Positions 7,902 through 16,214 of a stretch of 32,295 nt of DNA are shown here, in pieces. Both the position numbers and the translations under genes were made by a program. The notes under the pieces were generated by a model. It was not told the origin of the DNA, made no database searches, and saw only the letters and a program-made list of their open reading frames with translations. The number at the start of each line of letters is the position of its first letter. The first letter of the stretch is position 1. Origin of the DNA: Thermoguttaceae bacterium (GTDB lineage Bacteria; Planctomycetota; Planctomycetia; Pirellulales; Thermoguttaceae); NCBI GenBank assembly GCA_017939795.1, contig JAGBAA010000139.1, positions 1 to 32,295 on the forward strand, given 5' to 3'.

Positions 7902-9077
7902 CTAGCAGGTCTTCACCTTGACTTTTGCGGCGGCGGCTTTCACGCGCTCGCGAAGGATCTCGATGTCTGCATCCGGTGCATCATACGTCACCGCAACGCC
8001 CATGCGGCGCTTCGGCCGAGTGGTCGGTTTTCCGAAAATGCGGACGTACGTGTTCGGCATCTGAAGGGCATCTTCGACGCCTTCGTATTCCGCCGGATTC
8101 GGACTCGCTTCCGTCGCGGGAATAACAGCGGATGCGCCGGCTTTCAGAAGCTGGATCTCCGTGATCGGCAGACCAAGGATCGCGTAGAGATGAAGCTCAA
8201 ATTCATTGAGATTCTGCGTGTTCGCGAGCGTCACCATGCCGGTGTCGTGCGGACGGGGAGAAAGCTCGGAGAAGTAGACGCCTTTTTCATTCGAAATGAA
8301 GAACTCGACGCCCCAGATGCCGCATCCGGTCAGTGCGCCCGTGACTTTTTCCGCCATATCCTGCGCAGCTTTGAGATGCTCGGGCTTCATCGGCATCGGC
8401 TGGAAGCTTTCCTGGTAGTCTCCGCCTTTCTGGACGTGACCGATCGGCGGGCAGAAGAGCGTTTTGCCGTTTTTCTGCGTGACGGTCAGGAGCGTGATCT
8501 CGTAGTCGAACGGAATGAATTCTTCCACGATCATTTCCACGATGTCGCCGCGGCTTCCGGAAATGCCGTACTCCCACGCACTGTCCACATCTTCCGGACC
8601 ATTGATCTTCGACTGGCCTTTACCCGACGAAGACATCAGCGGCTTCACCACGCACGGATAGCCGATCTGGTTCACTGCCGCGACAAATTCTTCTTTCGTT
8701 TTGGCGTAGAAGTATTTCGCAGTCTGAAGTCCAAGGTCGACCGCCGCCAGATCGCGGATCGCACGGCGATTCATGGTGAAATTGACCGCCCGGGCACTCG
8801 GAACGACGTGAAGTCCCTGTTTCTCCAGCTCGTAAAGACGTTCCGTACGGATCGCTTCGATCTCCGGGACGATCAGGTCCGGCTGATGCTTCTTCACGAC
8901 TGCTTCCAGAGCGTCGCCGTCAAGCATACTGAAAACTTCGCATTCATCCGCAACCTGCATGGCCGGTGCTCCTGCGTACGAGTCGCACGCGATGACGTAC
9001 TGCCCCATGCGTTTTGCCGCAATGACGAATTCTTTCCCAAGTTCACCGGAACCGAGAAGAAGGATTTTGTGGATCAT
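7902..9077 (-). CDS. purT: Formate-dependent GAR transformylase PurT
   Basis: PurT converts glycinamide ribonucleotide to formyl-GAR using formate and ATP, the folate-independent version of step 3 of purine synthesis. The 391-residue protein is full length. It is an ATP-grasp enzyme: an N-terminal nucleotide-binding fold ([13 protein letters not shown], residues 4-16), a central ATP-grasp region ([15 protein letters not shown] near 150), and a metal-binding region with [15 protein letters not shown] near 275. The ATG at 9077 has GGAG seven bases upstream. The protein resembles PurK (AIR carboxylase) in fold, but GSGELGKE and [12 protein letters not shown] are PurT wording. A terminator follows it at 7861-7890. 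Its leader holds two overlapping inverted repeats at 9123-9168, which may regulate it. Confidence 0.96.
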   Translation of the reverse strand: MIHKILLLGSGELGKEFVIAAKRMGQYVIACDSYAGAPAMQVADECEVFSMLDGDALEAVVKKHQPDLIVPEIEAIRTERLYELEKQGLHVVPSARAVNFTMNRRAIRDLAAVDLGLQTAKYFYAKTKEEFVAAVNQIGYPCVVKPLMSSSGKGQSKINGPEDVDSAWEYGISGSRGDIVEMIVEEFIPFDYEITLLTVTQKNGKTLFCPPIGHVQKGGDYQESFQPMPMKPEHLKAAQDMAEKVTGALTGCGIWGVEFFISNEKGVYFSELSPRPHDTGMVTLANTQNLNEFELHLYAILGLPITEIQLLKAGASAVIPATEASPNPAEYEGVEDALQMPNTYVRIFGKPTTRPKRRMGVAVTYDAPDADIEILRERVKAAAAKVKVKTC

Positions 9078-9509
9078 GAAATCTCTCCAGAAAAAAAGAA
9101 ACTCCTAAAGGAGAATGCAGTTACGGGATCCGCATTCCCGTTCAGTTCGGCACGATCTCCCTGAACGGCCTGATGAACGACGAAAACCTCTCCCTATTTT
9201 ACCCGGTTTTCAATTTCCGGAAAGGGGGAGGGGGACATTTTTTTGATTTTTTTCCAATTTGCCAGGATGTCCGGCGTTTTTTGACGATTTTTCCTGTTGG
9301 TCCGGGTATTGACGGATCTTTGTTTCTTTTGCAGAGCCTGAAGTTGAAACGGAACCCAAATCAAAAATTTCTTGATTTTGCGCCTGGACACTTTTGCCGG
9401 CGGGAAGTGCTGAAAAGTCGGTGTGTTGGAGTACAGCGTGAAGTATCAAGCGGGACTGGCGGATCTCAGGAACCGTTCATGAAGTGAAGAGCGTCAGAGG
9501 GGCGGTGTG
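9078..9509. other. Gene-free stretch holding the purT leader
   Basis: Beyond the two hairpins at 9123-9168, this holds a G-rich run near 9220-9236 beside long T runs (9239-9252), and no convincing open frame. I found no clear promoter for purT, although one must lie here or further up. Confidence 0.5.
9123..9168 (-). promoter_or_regulatory. Two mutually exclusive hairpins in the purT leader, candidate attenuator
   Basis: CCGTTCAG (9138-9145) pairs perfectly with CTGAACGG (9161-9168), and TCCCGT (9136-9141) pairs perfectly with ACGGGA (9123-9128). The two stems share 9138-9141, so they cannot form together. They lie about 45-90 bases upstream of the purT ATG. This is the layout of a two-state leader, but it matches no riboswitch class I know. 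Confidence 0.35.
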
Positions 9510-10112
9510 TCAGAAACCGTGTTTGTCGGAAACCGGAAGTTTTGCAGGCGAACTTTGGGGAGAAAAAGGGAGGACGCCTTTTTTTAAGCGTTCATCTGAT
9601 TTCTGCATGATCCGGCAGAATTCTTCTTTCTCGCGGATCTGATTGAAATCTGTCTCCTGCTCGACCAGATCGCGGAACGATGGATCCAGACTCAGGCATC
9701 GGGACAGACTCTGAATACATGGGCCGGTCTGCTTCGCCAGTGCATAATAGCACGCCAGATTGTAGAGGACGACCGTATTGTTCGGCTGGATCGAAAGCGC
9801 GTTTTCCAGAGACTCGATCGCAAGATCGCACCGTCCGACGCGTTTCTGGCACATTCCGATCAAAAGCCAGTAGCTGATTTCGGACGGCTCCAGCAAAACA
9901 GCCTGACCCAGCGGATAGAGTGCGTCGCGGTACTTTTTCAGATGGAAAAGTGCGTAGCCTTCCAGATAGAACAGATGAGGCGTGAATTGCAGACGCAGCT
10001 CGCTTGCATGCCGGATCTCTCCCAGCGCGTGTGCAGGCATCTCCAACTCCAGGTACCCTTCTGCCCGAAGCGTGAATTTCTTCAATCGAATGGAATCGAA
10101 CGAATCCGCCAC
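9510..10112 (-). CDS. Tetratricopeptide-repeat protein
   Basis: This is a protein of about 200 residues built from TPR units, helical pairs that bind other proteins. Successive units are recognisable at FYLEGYALFHLKKYRDALYP, YWLLIGMCQKRVGRCDLAIE and VLYNLACYYALAKQTGPCIQ, each ending in a Pro or hydrophobic turn. A half unit follows, ending at LDPSFRDLVE. There is no signal peptide or membrane segment, so it is probably cytoplasmic. I start it at the GTG at 10112, because a perfect AGGAGG lies six bases upstream and the promoter at 10147-10174 would start transcription near 10140. The longer frame from 10157 would begin upstream of that start. The partner and role are unknown. It stands alone, facing the same way as purT and the tRNA. 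Confidence 0.82.
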   Translation of the reverse strand: MADSFDSIRLKKFTLRAEGYLELEMPAHALGEIRHASELRLQFTPHLFYLEGYALFHLKKYRDALYPLGQAVLLEPSEISYWLLIGMCQKRVGRCDLAIESLENALSIQPNNTVVLYNLACYYALAKQTGPCIQSLSRCLSLDPSFRDLVEQETDFNQIREKEEFCRIMQKSDERLKKGVLPFSPQSSPAKLPVSDKHGF

Positions 10113-10146
10113 TTTTTTCCTCCTTAGAACATGACTTTCATCCAAC

Positions 10147-10174
10147 ATTATACGCAATTTGAAAAGAAACGCAA
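10147..10174 (-). promoter_or_regulatory. Promoter of the TPR gene
   Basis: Minus-strand TTGCGT (10169-10174), 16 bases, then a perfect TATAAT (10147-10152). Transcription would start near 10140, which supports the GTG start at 10112. Confidence 0.65.
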
Positions 10175-10302
10175 CAAAATTTCAGGAAAAAGAAGGAATT
10201 TTCTAAAATTTTCCAACAAACAGGGTGAAATTTTCCTCAAAATCCGCAAATCAGAAATTTTCTAAAGAGGAGCGGATCCTGTGCCATTCATGGTATTCTG
10301 AA

Positions 10303-10333
10303 AGAAAAAAAGCCCCGCATCACCTGCGGGGCC
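10303..10333 (-). terminator. Terminator of the tRNA-Ser gene
   Basis: Minus-strand GCCCCGCA, a five-base loop and TGCGGGGC form a perfect 8-bp stem followed by a run of T, starting three bases past the tRNA. Confidence 0.9.
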
Positions 10334-10335
10334 AG

Positions 10336-10420
10336 CGGATGAAGAGGGACTCGAACCCCCGGACGCTTTCACGTCAACGGTTTTCAAGACCGCCGCAATC
10401 GACCACTCTGCCATTCATCC
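10336..10420 (-). tRNA. tRNA-Ser(UGA)
   Basis: The minus strand folds as a class II tRNA: acceptor stem GGATGAA with TTCATCC, D arm, anticodon stem GGCGGT with ACCGTT, a long variable arm (GACGT..GCGTC) and a T arm with GGTTCGAGTCC. The anticodon loop CTTGAAA gives anticodon UGA, reading UCA and UCG. The discriminator is G, as usual for serine, and CCA is not encoded. Bases 36-38 are AAA, the MiaA recognition pattern, making it a likely substrate of MiaB encoded in this window. It has its own promoter and terminator. Confidence 0.95.
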
Positions 10421-10431
10421 GATTTTATTTT

Positions 10432-10459
10432 ATTCTACCCGATTTTCTTTTTTTGTCAA
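10432..10459 (-). promoter_or_regulatory. Promoter of tRNA-Ser
   Basis: Minus-strand TTGACA (10454-10459), 16 bases, then TAGAAT (10432-10437), placed about 12 bases upstream of the mature tRNA 5' end. A consensus -35 and near-consensus -10. Confidence 0.8.
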
Positions 10460-10476
10460 GGGCTGAAATCTGTTTT

Positions 10477-11973
10477 CTATTGGCTTTCGTGCAAATTTTT
10501 CAGAAAATGAAACGTTTCTTCCGCAGCCAGGTTGCCGCTCACCACCGCACTTTCCATCGTGGCGGGAAGCTGCGTCGCGGTCCAGTCTCCGGCCAGGAAA
10601 ATGGAGGGAAACGGCGTGAGCATCGTCGGACGGGAGTGCTCCATCCACGTACTGCACGAAAAAACCGCCGCCGGACAGCGTGTCGTTCGGAAGTGCAGAA
10701 ACCGCGCTTCCGGAAAAAGCATCTGAAGCTCGGCCCGGACCAGCTGTTCAAGAGCCTGCGGTTTCGCGGAGACGCATCGGTCTGCGTCGCTTAAAAGTGC
10801 CTGATGATAGAATCCGTGACGGACCCGTTCTGCTGGAGAACACGTTTCAGGACCGACATTTTCCGGCAGAAACCGAAGTTTTGGATCTGGCCCCTGCAGA
10901 CCGTCGGAATGGTGCGCGCTATTCGGAACTTCCGGTCCAAAAGGAGGACGAAAGATCCATTGGATCGTTTCACGCGGAAGGACCAGATTCGGCTGAGGAA
11001 AGAGGACACGGTCCGTCCAGAAATGGACTGCCGAAATGGTGCGCGGCTCAAATCGTTCGGGCTGAAAAAGATCCAGACTCACGAGTTCAGGCAGGAGTTT
11101 TCCAGCCTGAAACCACGGAACGGCAAGAATGACCGAGTCGGCGGCGAATTCCGAGCGAAGTCCGCTTTTCGTATCCTGAATGAGGAGACGTCCTGGAACG
11201 ATGCGCCGTACGGGAGTCTGGCGATGGATGCGGATCCCGGAGCGTTCCAGAAACGGCGTCAGATTCGCGTCAAAGATCTCGCGCAGCGGACACTGCGGGA
11301 TCCAGAAATGCCAGCCGTCTTTCGTTTCGAGGAACATTCTGCGAAAAACCGTCTTCGCGATACCGGCGGAAACGTTCTCCATCTGGTCGCTGAATGCGGA
11401 CAGGATCACCGGGTCAAAGAAATGATCCGCTACTGATGCCGGGCAGCCCAGTTTTTCCATCCAGGCGCGAAAAGAGTCTCCGGAATTCGGCGTCGATTTC
11501 TGGATCTGACGGCAGATCCCCAGCAGCTGAAGACGTTCCAGCCTGTTTAAATGCCCAAGTCCCCAGAGTGCCGGAAGAAGATGGAACGGCTGTGGAAGGG
11601 ATGCTGAATTCCGAAATGGAAAAAATCGGAGAGGACCGGCGGTTTCCGATGCTCCGGAACGTACACAGAACGTCATTTCCGTCTGGAGTTTCCAGAATCG
11701 AAGCAGATCCGTCCTCCGGAGAAACTCCAGCATCGCCGTACAGCAGTTCATCGTCAGATGCTGCGCTCCGTCAAGCAGAAGATCTTCTTCCGGAAGAAAA
11801 CGGGACGACGCCCGGCCGCCGAGGATTGCGGAAGCCTCAAAAAGATGGATCTCCAACGGCATCGAAGAGCCGCGATGTTCCAGTTCCTTCGCGAGATCCC
11901 AAAGACGCACGGCTGCCGCAGCACCGGAAAGTCCGGCTCCGACGATGGCGACTGTACGTTTGGTTTGGGGCAT
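10477..11973 (-). CDS. hpnE: Squalene-associated FAD-dependent oxidoreductase HpnE (hydroxysqualene dehydroxylase)
   Basis: HpnE reduces hydroxysqualene to squalene, the last step of the bacterial HpnC-HpnD-HpnE route from farnesyl diphosphate. The 498-residue protein begins with a Rossmann FAD motif (VAIVGAGLSGAAAAVRLWDLA, residues 9-29, GxGxxG) and continues with LFEASAILGGRASSR, an amine-oxidase/phytoene-desaturase-type flavin site. It closes with FLAGDWTATQLPATMESAVVSG, the C-terminal FAD-binding signature. The LPATMESAV wording is typical of HpnE. Carotenoid desaturases (CrtI, CrtN, zeta-carotene type) share the fold and are the alternative. No hpnC, hpnD or squalene-hopene cyclase is nearby. 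The start ATG at 11973 is preceded directly by GGATCC rather than a classical ribosome site. Two cysteine- and proline-rich insertions (near 345-385) are longer than I expect for the family. Confidence 0.85.
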   Translation of the reverse strand: MPQTKRTVAIVGAGLSGAAAAVRLWDLAKELEHRGSSMPLEIHLFEASAILGGRASSRFLPEEDLLLDGAQHLTMNCCTAMLEFLRRTDLLRFWKLQTEMTFCVRSGASETAGPLRFFPFRNSASLPQPFHLLPALWGLGHLNRLERLQLLGICRQIQKSTPNSGDSFRAWMEKLGCPASVADHFFDPVILSAFSDQMENVSAGIAKTVFRRMFLETKDGWHFWIPQCPLREIFDANLTPFLERSGIRIHRQTPVRRIVPGRLLIQDTKSGLRSEFAADSVILAVPWFQAGKLLPELVSLDLFQPERFEPRTISAVHFWTDRVLFPQPNLVLPRETIQWIFRPPFGPEVPNSAHHSDGLQGPDPKLRFLPENVGPETCSPAERVRHGFYHQALLSDADRCVSAKPQALEQLVRAELQMLFPEARFLHFRTTRCPAAVFSCSTWMEHSRPTMLTPFPSIFLAGDWTATQLPATMESAVVSGNLAAEETFHFLKNLHESQ

Positions 11974-12069
11974 GGATCCAGCCTTTGTGTTAGGAAAGCG
12001 TGACGCGGTTGATTCTACTTGACCTATCGGCAGAATGTCGGCGCAAAATCAGAATTTTGGACTCCCTGC

Positions 12070-12097
12070 TTGATTTTTTGTCTTTTTGCGGTAGAAT
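12070..12097 (+). promoter_or_regulatory. Promoter of the GNAT gene
   Basis: TTGATT (12070-12075), 16 bases, TAGAAT (12092-12097). Predicted transcription start near 12104, in the divergent gap between hpnE and the acetyltransferase. Confidence 0.65.
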
Positions 12098-12174
12098 GGG
12101 AAACGAAAATTTGGGAGAAGAAATAAAGTGAAGGGAAAAATGAAGGAAAAAATTGGAAATGAAAAGAGGATGAA

Positions 12175-12738
12175 ATGGGAAGAGAGACTAAGATCGGAAT
12201 ACAAGATGCTCGGCACTTAGCGGCGAAACAAAATGTGGAAAATCCGAAGAATGGTTCGCTCATGAATGCGGAACCGGCACTGGAACGGGATCTTCCGGAG
12301 ATCCTTGCGCTTCAGCGTCTGGCTTTTGAGTGTGAGGCGCGGGCTTTGAATGACTGGACGATCCAGCCGATGACCGAAACATTGGAAGAACTGAGGCAGG
12401 AATTTTTTGCCGGACCGGTCCTGAAGATCTGCGAGCCGGAAAACGGGCGGATCATCGCGTCGATCCGGGCACACGAAGAAAATGGGACGCTCCATCTTGC
12501 CAAACTCATCGTTCATCCTGAGTTTCGCCGGCGCGGGCTGGCCAGTCAGCTTCTGCGGGAGATCCAGACGCGGATCCCGCATCGCAGGATCGAGCTGTTC
12601 ACCCGGGCGGACAATGCGGGAAATGTCGCCCTCTATCTTTCTGCGGGATTTCGGATCTTCTTGGAAAAAGACTTCACGGAAAATCTGCGAATGGCGTATT
12701 TTGAAAAAACGGCGGAAGAAACCGATGCTCTGGAGTAA
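12175..12738 (+). CDS. GNAT-family N-acetyltransferase
   Basis: This is a GCN5-related acetyltransferase transferring acetyl from acetyl-CoA to an unknown amine. The core spans about 145 residues, beginning with ERDLPEILALQRLAF. It contains the acetyl-CoA binding motif VHPEFRRRGLASQLLREI and the closing NVALYLSAGFRIF strand. The protein is 187 residues if it starts at the ATG at 12175, which has GAGG five bases upstream. A second ATG at 12262 starts right at the fold (158 residues) but has only a weak ribosome site. I keep the longer form; the extra 29 residues are basic and match nothing. It has its own promoter and ends convergent to topA. No neighbour suggests the substrate. Confidence 0.85.
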   Translation: MGRETKIGIQDARHLAAKQNVENPKNGSLMNAEPALERDLPEILALQRLAFECEARALNDWTIQPMTETLEELRQEFFAGPVLKICEPENGRIIASIRAHEENGTLHLAKLIVHPEFRRRGLASQLLREIQTRIPHRRIELFTRADNAGNVALYLSAGFRIFLEKDFTENLRMAYFEKTAEETDALE

Positions 12739-12760
12739 ACCGGAGCATTCCCGTTTCTTT
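12725..12760 (+). terminator. Probable terminator of the GNAT gene
   Basis: ATGCTCTGG and CCGGAGCAT form a 9-bp stem (one G-U pair) with a six-base loop that contains the stop codon. It is followed by a broken T-rich run. No separate terminator for topA is clear in this 68-base convergent gap. Confidence 0.5.
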
Positions 12761-12806
12761 CGCCTTTTTCCGATTTCTTCCGCCTTTTGACGTGGACCGC
12801 GACGGT

Positions 12807-15674
12807 CTATTCTTCCGCTGCCGCCGTTTTCTTCACGGCTTTTTTCGCCGTTTTTTTGACGGTTTTTTTCGCGGCTTTCTTCGTCACTTTTTTCGCCGCC
12901 TTCTTTACGGTCTTTTTCGCCGTCGTTTTTTTGGCCGCCTTTTTCGTCACTTTTTTGGCAGCCGCAGAGACTTTCTCTGTCTTTTCAGCCGCTTTTTTTA
13001 CGGCCTTTTTGGCGGTTTTCTTCACGGCTTTTTTGGCCGCTTTCTTTTTTGCCGGGCCTTTGGCCGCACGTGCCGCCAAAAGTTCCAGAGCCTCTTCCAG
13101 AGTCAGTTCCTCCGGATTAGCCGTCCGCGGAAGCGACGCATTCGTCGTGCCGTCCGTGACGTACGGTCCAAATCGGCCCGCCAACATCCGGACGTCTTCT
13201 TCCGTGACCGGAGATTTGCCGAGCACCTTCGCAGCCTGACGTGCAGTCGCGGTCCTCTGCGTTCCTGCTCCGCGGCGGTTTTTCGGCTGAGCAAGGATCT
13301 GGAGAGCCTGCTCAAGAGTCACGTCGATCGGCGAAATGTCATCCGGAAGGGAACGGGTCTCTTCATTCCACTTCACATAAGGTCCGTAGCGTCCGTTGGA
13401 TGCGGTGATCTCCGCACCGTCATCCGGGTGAACGCCGAGTGTCCGTGGAAGCTGAAGGAGCTTCACTGCCGTCTCGAGATCCACTTCTGCCGGGTCCATC
13501 CCCTTCAGGAGCGATGCATTGCGCGGTTTTTCTTCGTCGTCGGCATCTCCGCACTGAATGTACGGTCCATAGCGTCCAACTTTGACGTAGATCGGCTTCC
13601 CGGATTCCGGATCCATGCCGAGCGGTTCTTCTCCCTGGTGGGCGTTGGCGAGCAGCTCCAGACCTTTTTCGACCGTGAGTTCATCCGGTGCCATCGATTC
13701 CGGAATGCTGACCCGGGTCTCACCCTGTTCCAGGAACGGTCCGTAGCGGCCGACGCGGACATGAAGCGGTTCTCCGTCTTCCGGCGTCCCGATTCCGATG
13801 GTGCTGATCTCTCTCGCATCGATCTGGTCCAGCATATTCGCCAGAAGAGGACGCAGACCGGGGACTGTCTCCTTTTTTCGTTCGTTTTTTTTGCCGCCGC
13901 TTTGGGATTCCGGAGACGTTTCATCGCCAAAATAGAATTCATGGAGATAGTCGATCCACTCCCGTTCTCCGCGGCTGATCGCATCCAGATCATCTTCCAT
14001 TTCTGCCGTGAACTGGTAGTCGATCAGGTCGGGGAGGTGCGTTTCGAGCAGTTTGCAGACGGCGAAAGCGACCCACGTCGGGATCAGGACGTTTCCGCGC
14101 TTGAAGACATAATTGCGCGCCAGGATCGTTTCGATGATCGACGCATATGTACTCGGACGGCCGATCCCCTTTTCTTCCAGCGTGCGGGTCAGTGCCGCTT
14201 CGCTGAAACGGTTCGGCGGCTGGGTCGTGTGGACCTTCGGATCGAGTTCGCGGCAGGAAAGGATCTCGCCCTCTGAAACCGGCGGCAGGATCCGTTCACC
14301 GTCCTGGTCGTCCATTTCGTCCGTCCCTTCAATGTATGCGCGAAGGTATCCGGGGAACGTGATGGTTTTTCCGGAAGTCGTGAATTCCGCATCATCCAGA
14401 CGCAGCGCGATCGTTTTACGCTGGCCGACGGCATCGACCATCTGGCACGCAACGGTCCGTTTCCAGATCATGTCGAACAGTTTGAATTCGTCTGGAGAAA
14501 GGGAACCGCGGACTTCTTCAGGGATCCGGAAAGCCGTGCCTGCCGGACGGATCGCTTCGTGAGCTTCCTGTGCATTTTTGACCTTCGTCTGGTAGTGCCG
14601 AGGAGCGGCCGGAAGGTACTCTTTGCCGTAGATCTGCCGGACCAGGTCCCGGGACGCATTGAGTGCTTCTTCAGAAAGTGCCGTCGAGTCAGTTCGCATG
14701 TACGTAATGTACCCGTTTTCGTAGAGACTCTGCGCTGCCGTCATGGTGCGGCGGGCGGTGAATCCGTACTTTCTGTTCGCTTCCTGCTGGAGCGTACTGG
14801 TCGTGAACGGTGCCGGCGGACGCTGAATGAAATCTTTGTTTTCGACGCGCGTGACTTTGGCTTCCTGCGTCTTTTCGAGACGTTCCAGAAGAGCGTGCAC
14901 CTCCGCCTCGGTCATCTGAAGGCAGTCGGGGTTTTTCAGCACTCCCGTATTGGCGTCGAAATCGCGGCTGGTCGGGATCCTGCGGCCGTTGACGGATTCG
15001 AGCGAGGCATGGAAATTCTGCTTCTGTTTCGTTTCAAAAAGGCCGAGAAGATCCCAGTACGTCGCACTTCGGAAGGCCATTCGCTGGCGTTCCCGGTCTA
15101 CGATCAGCCGGACTGCGACACTCTGGACTCTTCCGGCAGAGAGTTTGGGCCGGACTTTGCGCCAGAGCAGCGGGGAAACATCGTATCCGAAAAGCCGGTC
15201 CAGAATACGCCGGGTCTCCTGGGCGCGCACGAGCGATTCGTTGATCTGACGCGGATTTTCCAGTGCGCTGAGGATCGCTTTTTTGGTGATTTCGTGAAAA
15301 ACGAGCCGATGGACTGGGACCTTCGGTTTCAAAACCTGGCACAAATGCCAGCTGATGGCTTCTCCTTCGCGGTCTTCATCCGTCGCGAGATAGAGTTCAT
15401 CGGCTTCTTTCAGGAGCGCCTTCAGTTTGTCGACCTGCTTTTTCTTCTCTTTCGATACGATGTAGACCGGTTCAAAATCATGGTCAACGTCCACGCCAAG
15501 ATACGCCCAGTCCTCGCCGCGGTATTTCTCCGGAAGCTCTTTCGCTCCCTGCGGAAGATCGCGTACGTGTCCGATGCTGGCTTCGATTTCGTAATTATCT
15601 CCCAGAAATTTGCGGATCGTCCGCGCTTTTGCCGGGGACTCGACGATGACCAAGGATTTGCTCGTTGATTTCAT
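12807..15674 (-). CDS. topA: DNA topoisomerase I with histone-like Lys/Ala tail
   Basis: TopA relaxes negative supercoils by breaking one DNA strand. The protein has 955 residues. The Toprim domain begins LVIVESPAKA (8-17) and carries DEDREGE (99-105). The catalytic Tyr325 lies in GYITYMRTDS, and RPKLSAGRVQS is near 175. The usual zinc fingers are absent. Instead there are four C-terminal repeats of the form GRYGPY/F (about residues 660-860), then a tail of about 89 residues made of AAKK, VKK and TKK units, like histone H1. I chose the ATG at 15674 because it precedes the Toprim fold by seven residues; the open frame extends 75 codons upstream with no family likeness. A possible promoter is at 15907-15934. 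The tail probably raises DNA affinity or processivity, as proposed for similar tails in actinobacterial TopA; this is inference here. Confidence 0.96.
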   Translation of the reverse strand: MKSTSKSLVIVESPAKARTIRKFLGDNYEIEASIGHVRDLPQGAKELPEKYRGEDWAYLGVDVDHDFEPVYIVSKEKKKQVDKLKALLKEADELYLATDEDREGEAISWHLCQVLKPKVPVHRLVFHEITKKAILSALENPRQINESLVRAQETRRILDRLFGYDVSPLLWRKVRPKLSAGRVQSVAVRLIVDRERQRMAFRSATYWDLLGLFETKQKQNFHASLESVNGRRIPTSRDFDANTGVLKNPDCLQMTEAEVHALLERLEKTQEAKVTRVENKDFIQRPPAPFTTSTLQQEANRKYGFTARRTMTAAQSLYENGYITYMRTDSTALSEEALNASRDLVRQIYGKEYLPAAPRHYQTKVKNAQEAHEAIRPAGTAFRIPEEVRGSLSPDEFKLFDMIWKRTVACQMVDAVGQRKTIALRLDDAEFTTSGKTITFPGYLRAYIEGTDEMDDQDGERILPPVSEGEILSCRELDPKVHTTQPPNRFSEAALTRTLEEKGIGRPSTYASIIETILARNYVFKRGNVLIPTWVAFAVCKLLETHLPDLIDYQFTAEMEDDLDAISRGEREWIDYLHEFYFGDETSPESQSGGKKNERKKETVPGLRPLLANMLDQIDAREISTIGIGTPEDGEPLHVRVGRYGPFLEQGETRVSIPESMAPDELTVEKGLELLANAHQGEEPLGMDPESGKPIYVKVGRYGPYIQCGDADDEEKPRNASLLKGMDPAEVDLETAVKLLQLPRTLGVHPDDGAEITASNGRYGPYVKWNEETRSLPDDISPIDVTLEQALQILAQPKNRRGAGTQRTATARQAAKVLGKSPVTEEDVRMLAGRFGPYVTDGTTNASLPRTANPEELTLEEALELLAARAAKGPAKKKAAKKAVKKTAKKAVKKAAEKTEKVSAAAKKVTKKAAKKTTAKKTVKKAAKKVTKKAAKKTVKKTAKKAVKKTAAAEE
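12810..13073. repeat. Degenerate repeat encoding the Lys/Ala tail of TopA
   Basis: The plus strand is an irregular series of GCC/GCG and TTTTTT blocks (for example GGCTTTTTTCGCC), the complement of AAAAAAGCC-type codons. The units vary from 12 to 24 bases and differ in third positions, so it is an old coding repeat rather than a fresh minisatellite. It is about 265 bases long. Confidence 0.7.
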
Positions 15675-16214
15675 GCTGGATCTTTGAGTGAATATTTTTT
15701 GAAGAGGAGGGACGCTGGATCCTGCCGGATTGACCGGCTCCTCTTCAGGTTTACGTGCTGCGGTGAAGGACATCCGGTTCCGCTCCGTCCTGTTTGCCGA
15801 ATGGTCTTCATGCCTGAGTGTTTCGGAATGGGGAACCGGATCCAGGATTTTGCGGAAAACAGTATGGGACCGGTACCGTATCGAACATAAAGTCTTCAAA
15901 ATCCCAATTATTCCAAATTTCAGAATTCACGCAAGAGGGATTTTCAAAATTTTTGCAAAATTTCGGAAATTTTGTCAATTTTTGCGCGGCTTTGAGGAAT
16001 TTTTTGACCTTGGGACGGACTTTGGGATCGATTTCCGGGTGTCTGCTTCCCTTTGGCGAGAGGAAATGTCCCGGAGCTTTTCATTTTACGGAAGCCCGGC
16101 AAGTATGGTTTTCGCGAAAAAGAAATTTTCAGGATCCTACACGAAGGGAGACTCTGCCCGAACATTCCGAAAATGAAAGTTTTTCGGAGATCCTGCCGAT
16201 GAAAGAGACGTCCC
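15675..16214. other. Divergent gap between topA and the von Willebrand gene
   Basis: The first 225 bases continue the topA frame but look untranslated. From about 15890 the DNA is AT-rich with AAAATTT motifs, including a perfect inverted repeat CAAAATTT-CGG-AAATTTTG (15956-15974). A candidate topA promoter is listed separately. I see no clear plus-strand promoter and no gene. Confidence 0.5.
15907..15934 (-). promoter_or_regulatory. Candidate topA promoter
   Basis: Minus-strand TTGCGT (15929-15934), 16 bases, AATAAT (15907-15912). It would give a leader of about 220 bases. The -10 is poor, so this is tentative. Confidence 0.4.

Noticed and set aside
8190..9164. A 324-codon plus-strand frame over purT
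   Set aside because: It is the antisense shadow of purT with no motif of its own.
12792..14276. A 494-codon plus-strand open frame with Phe/Arg repeats
   Set aside because: It is the reverse of topA; the repeats mirror the Lys/Ala tail.
15675..15899. N-terminal extension of topA by 75 codons
   Set aside because: The stretch has no topoisomerase likeness, and the Toprim fold begins right after the ATG at 15674.
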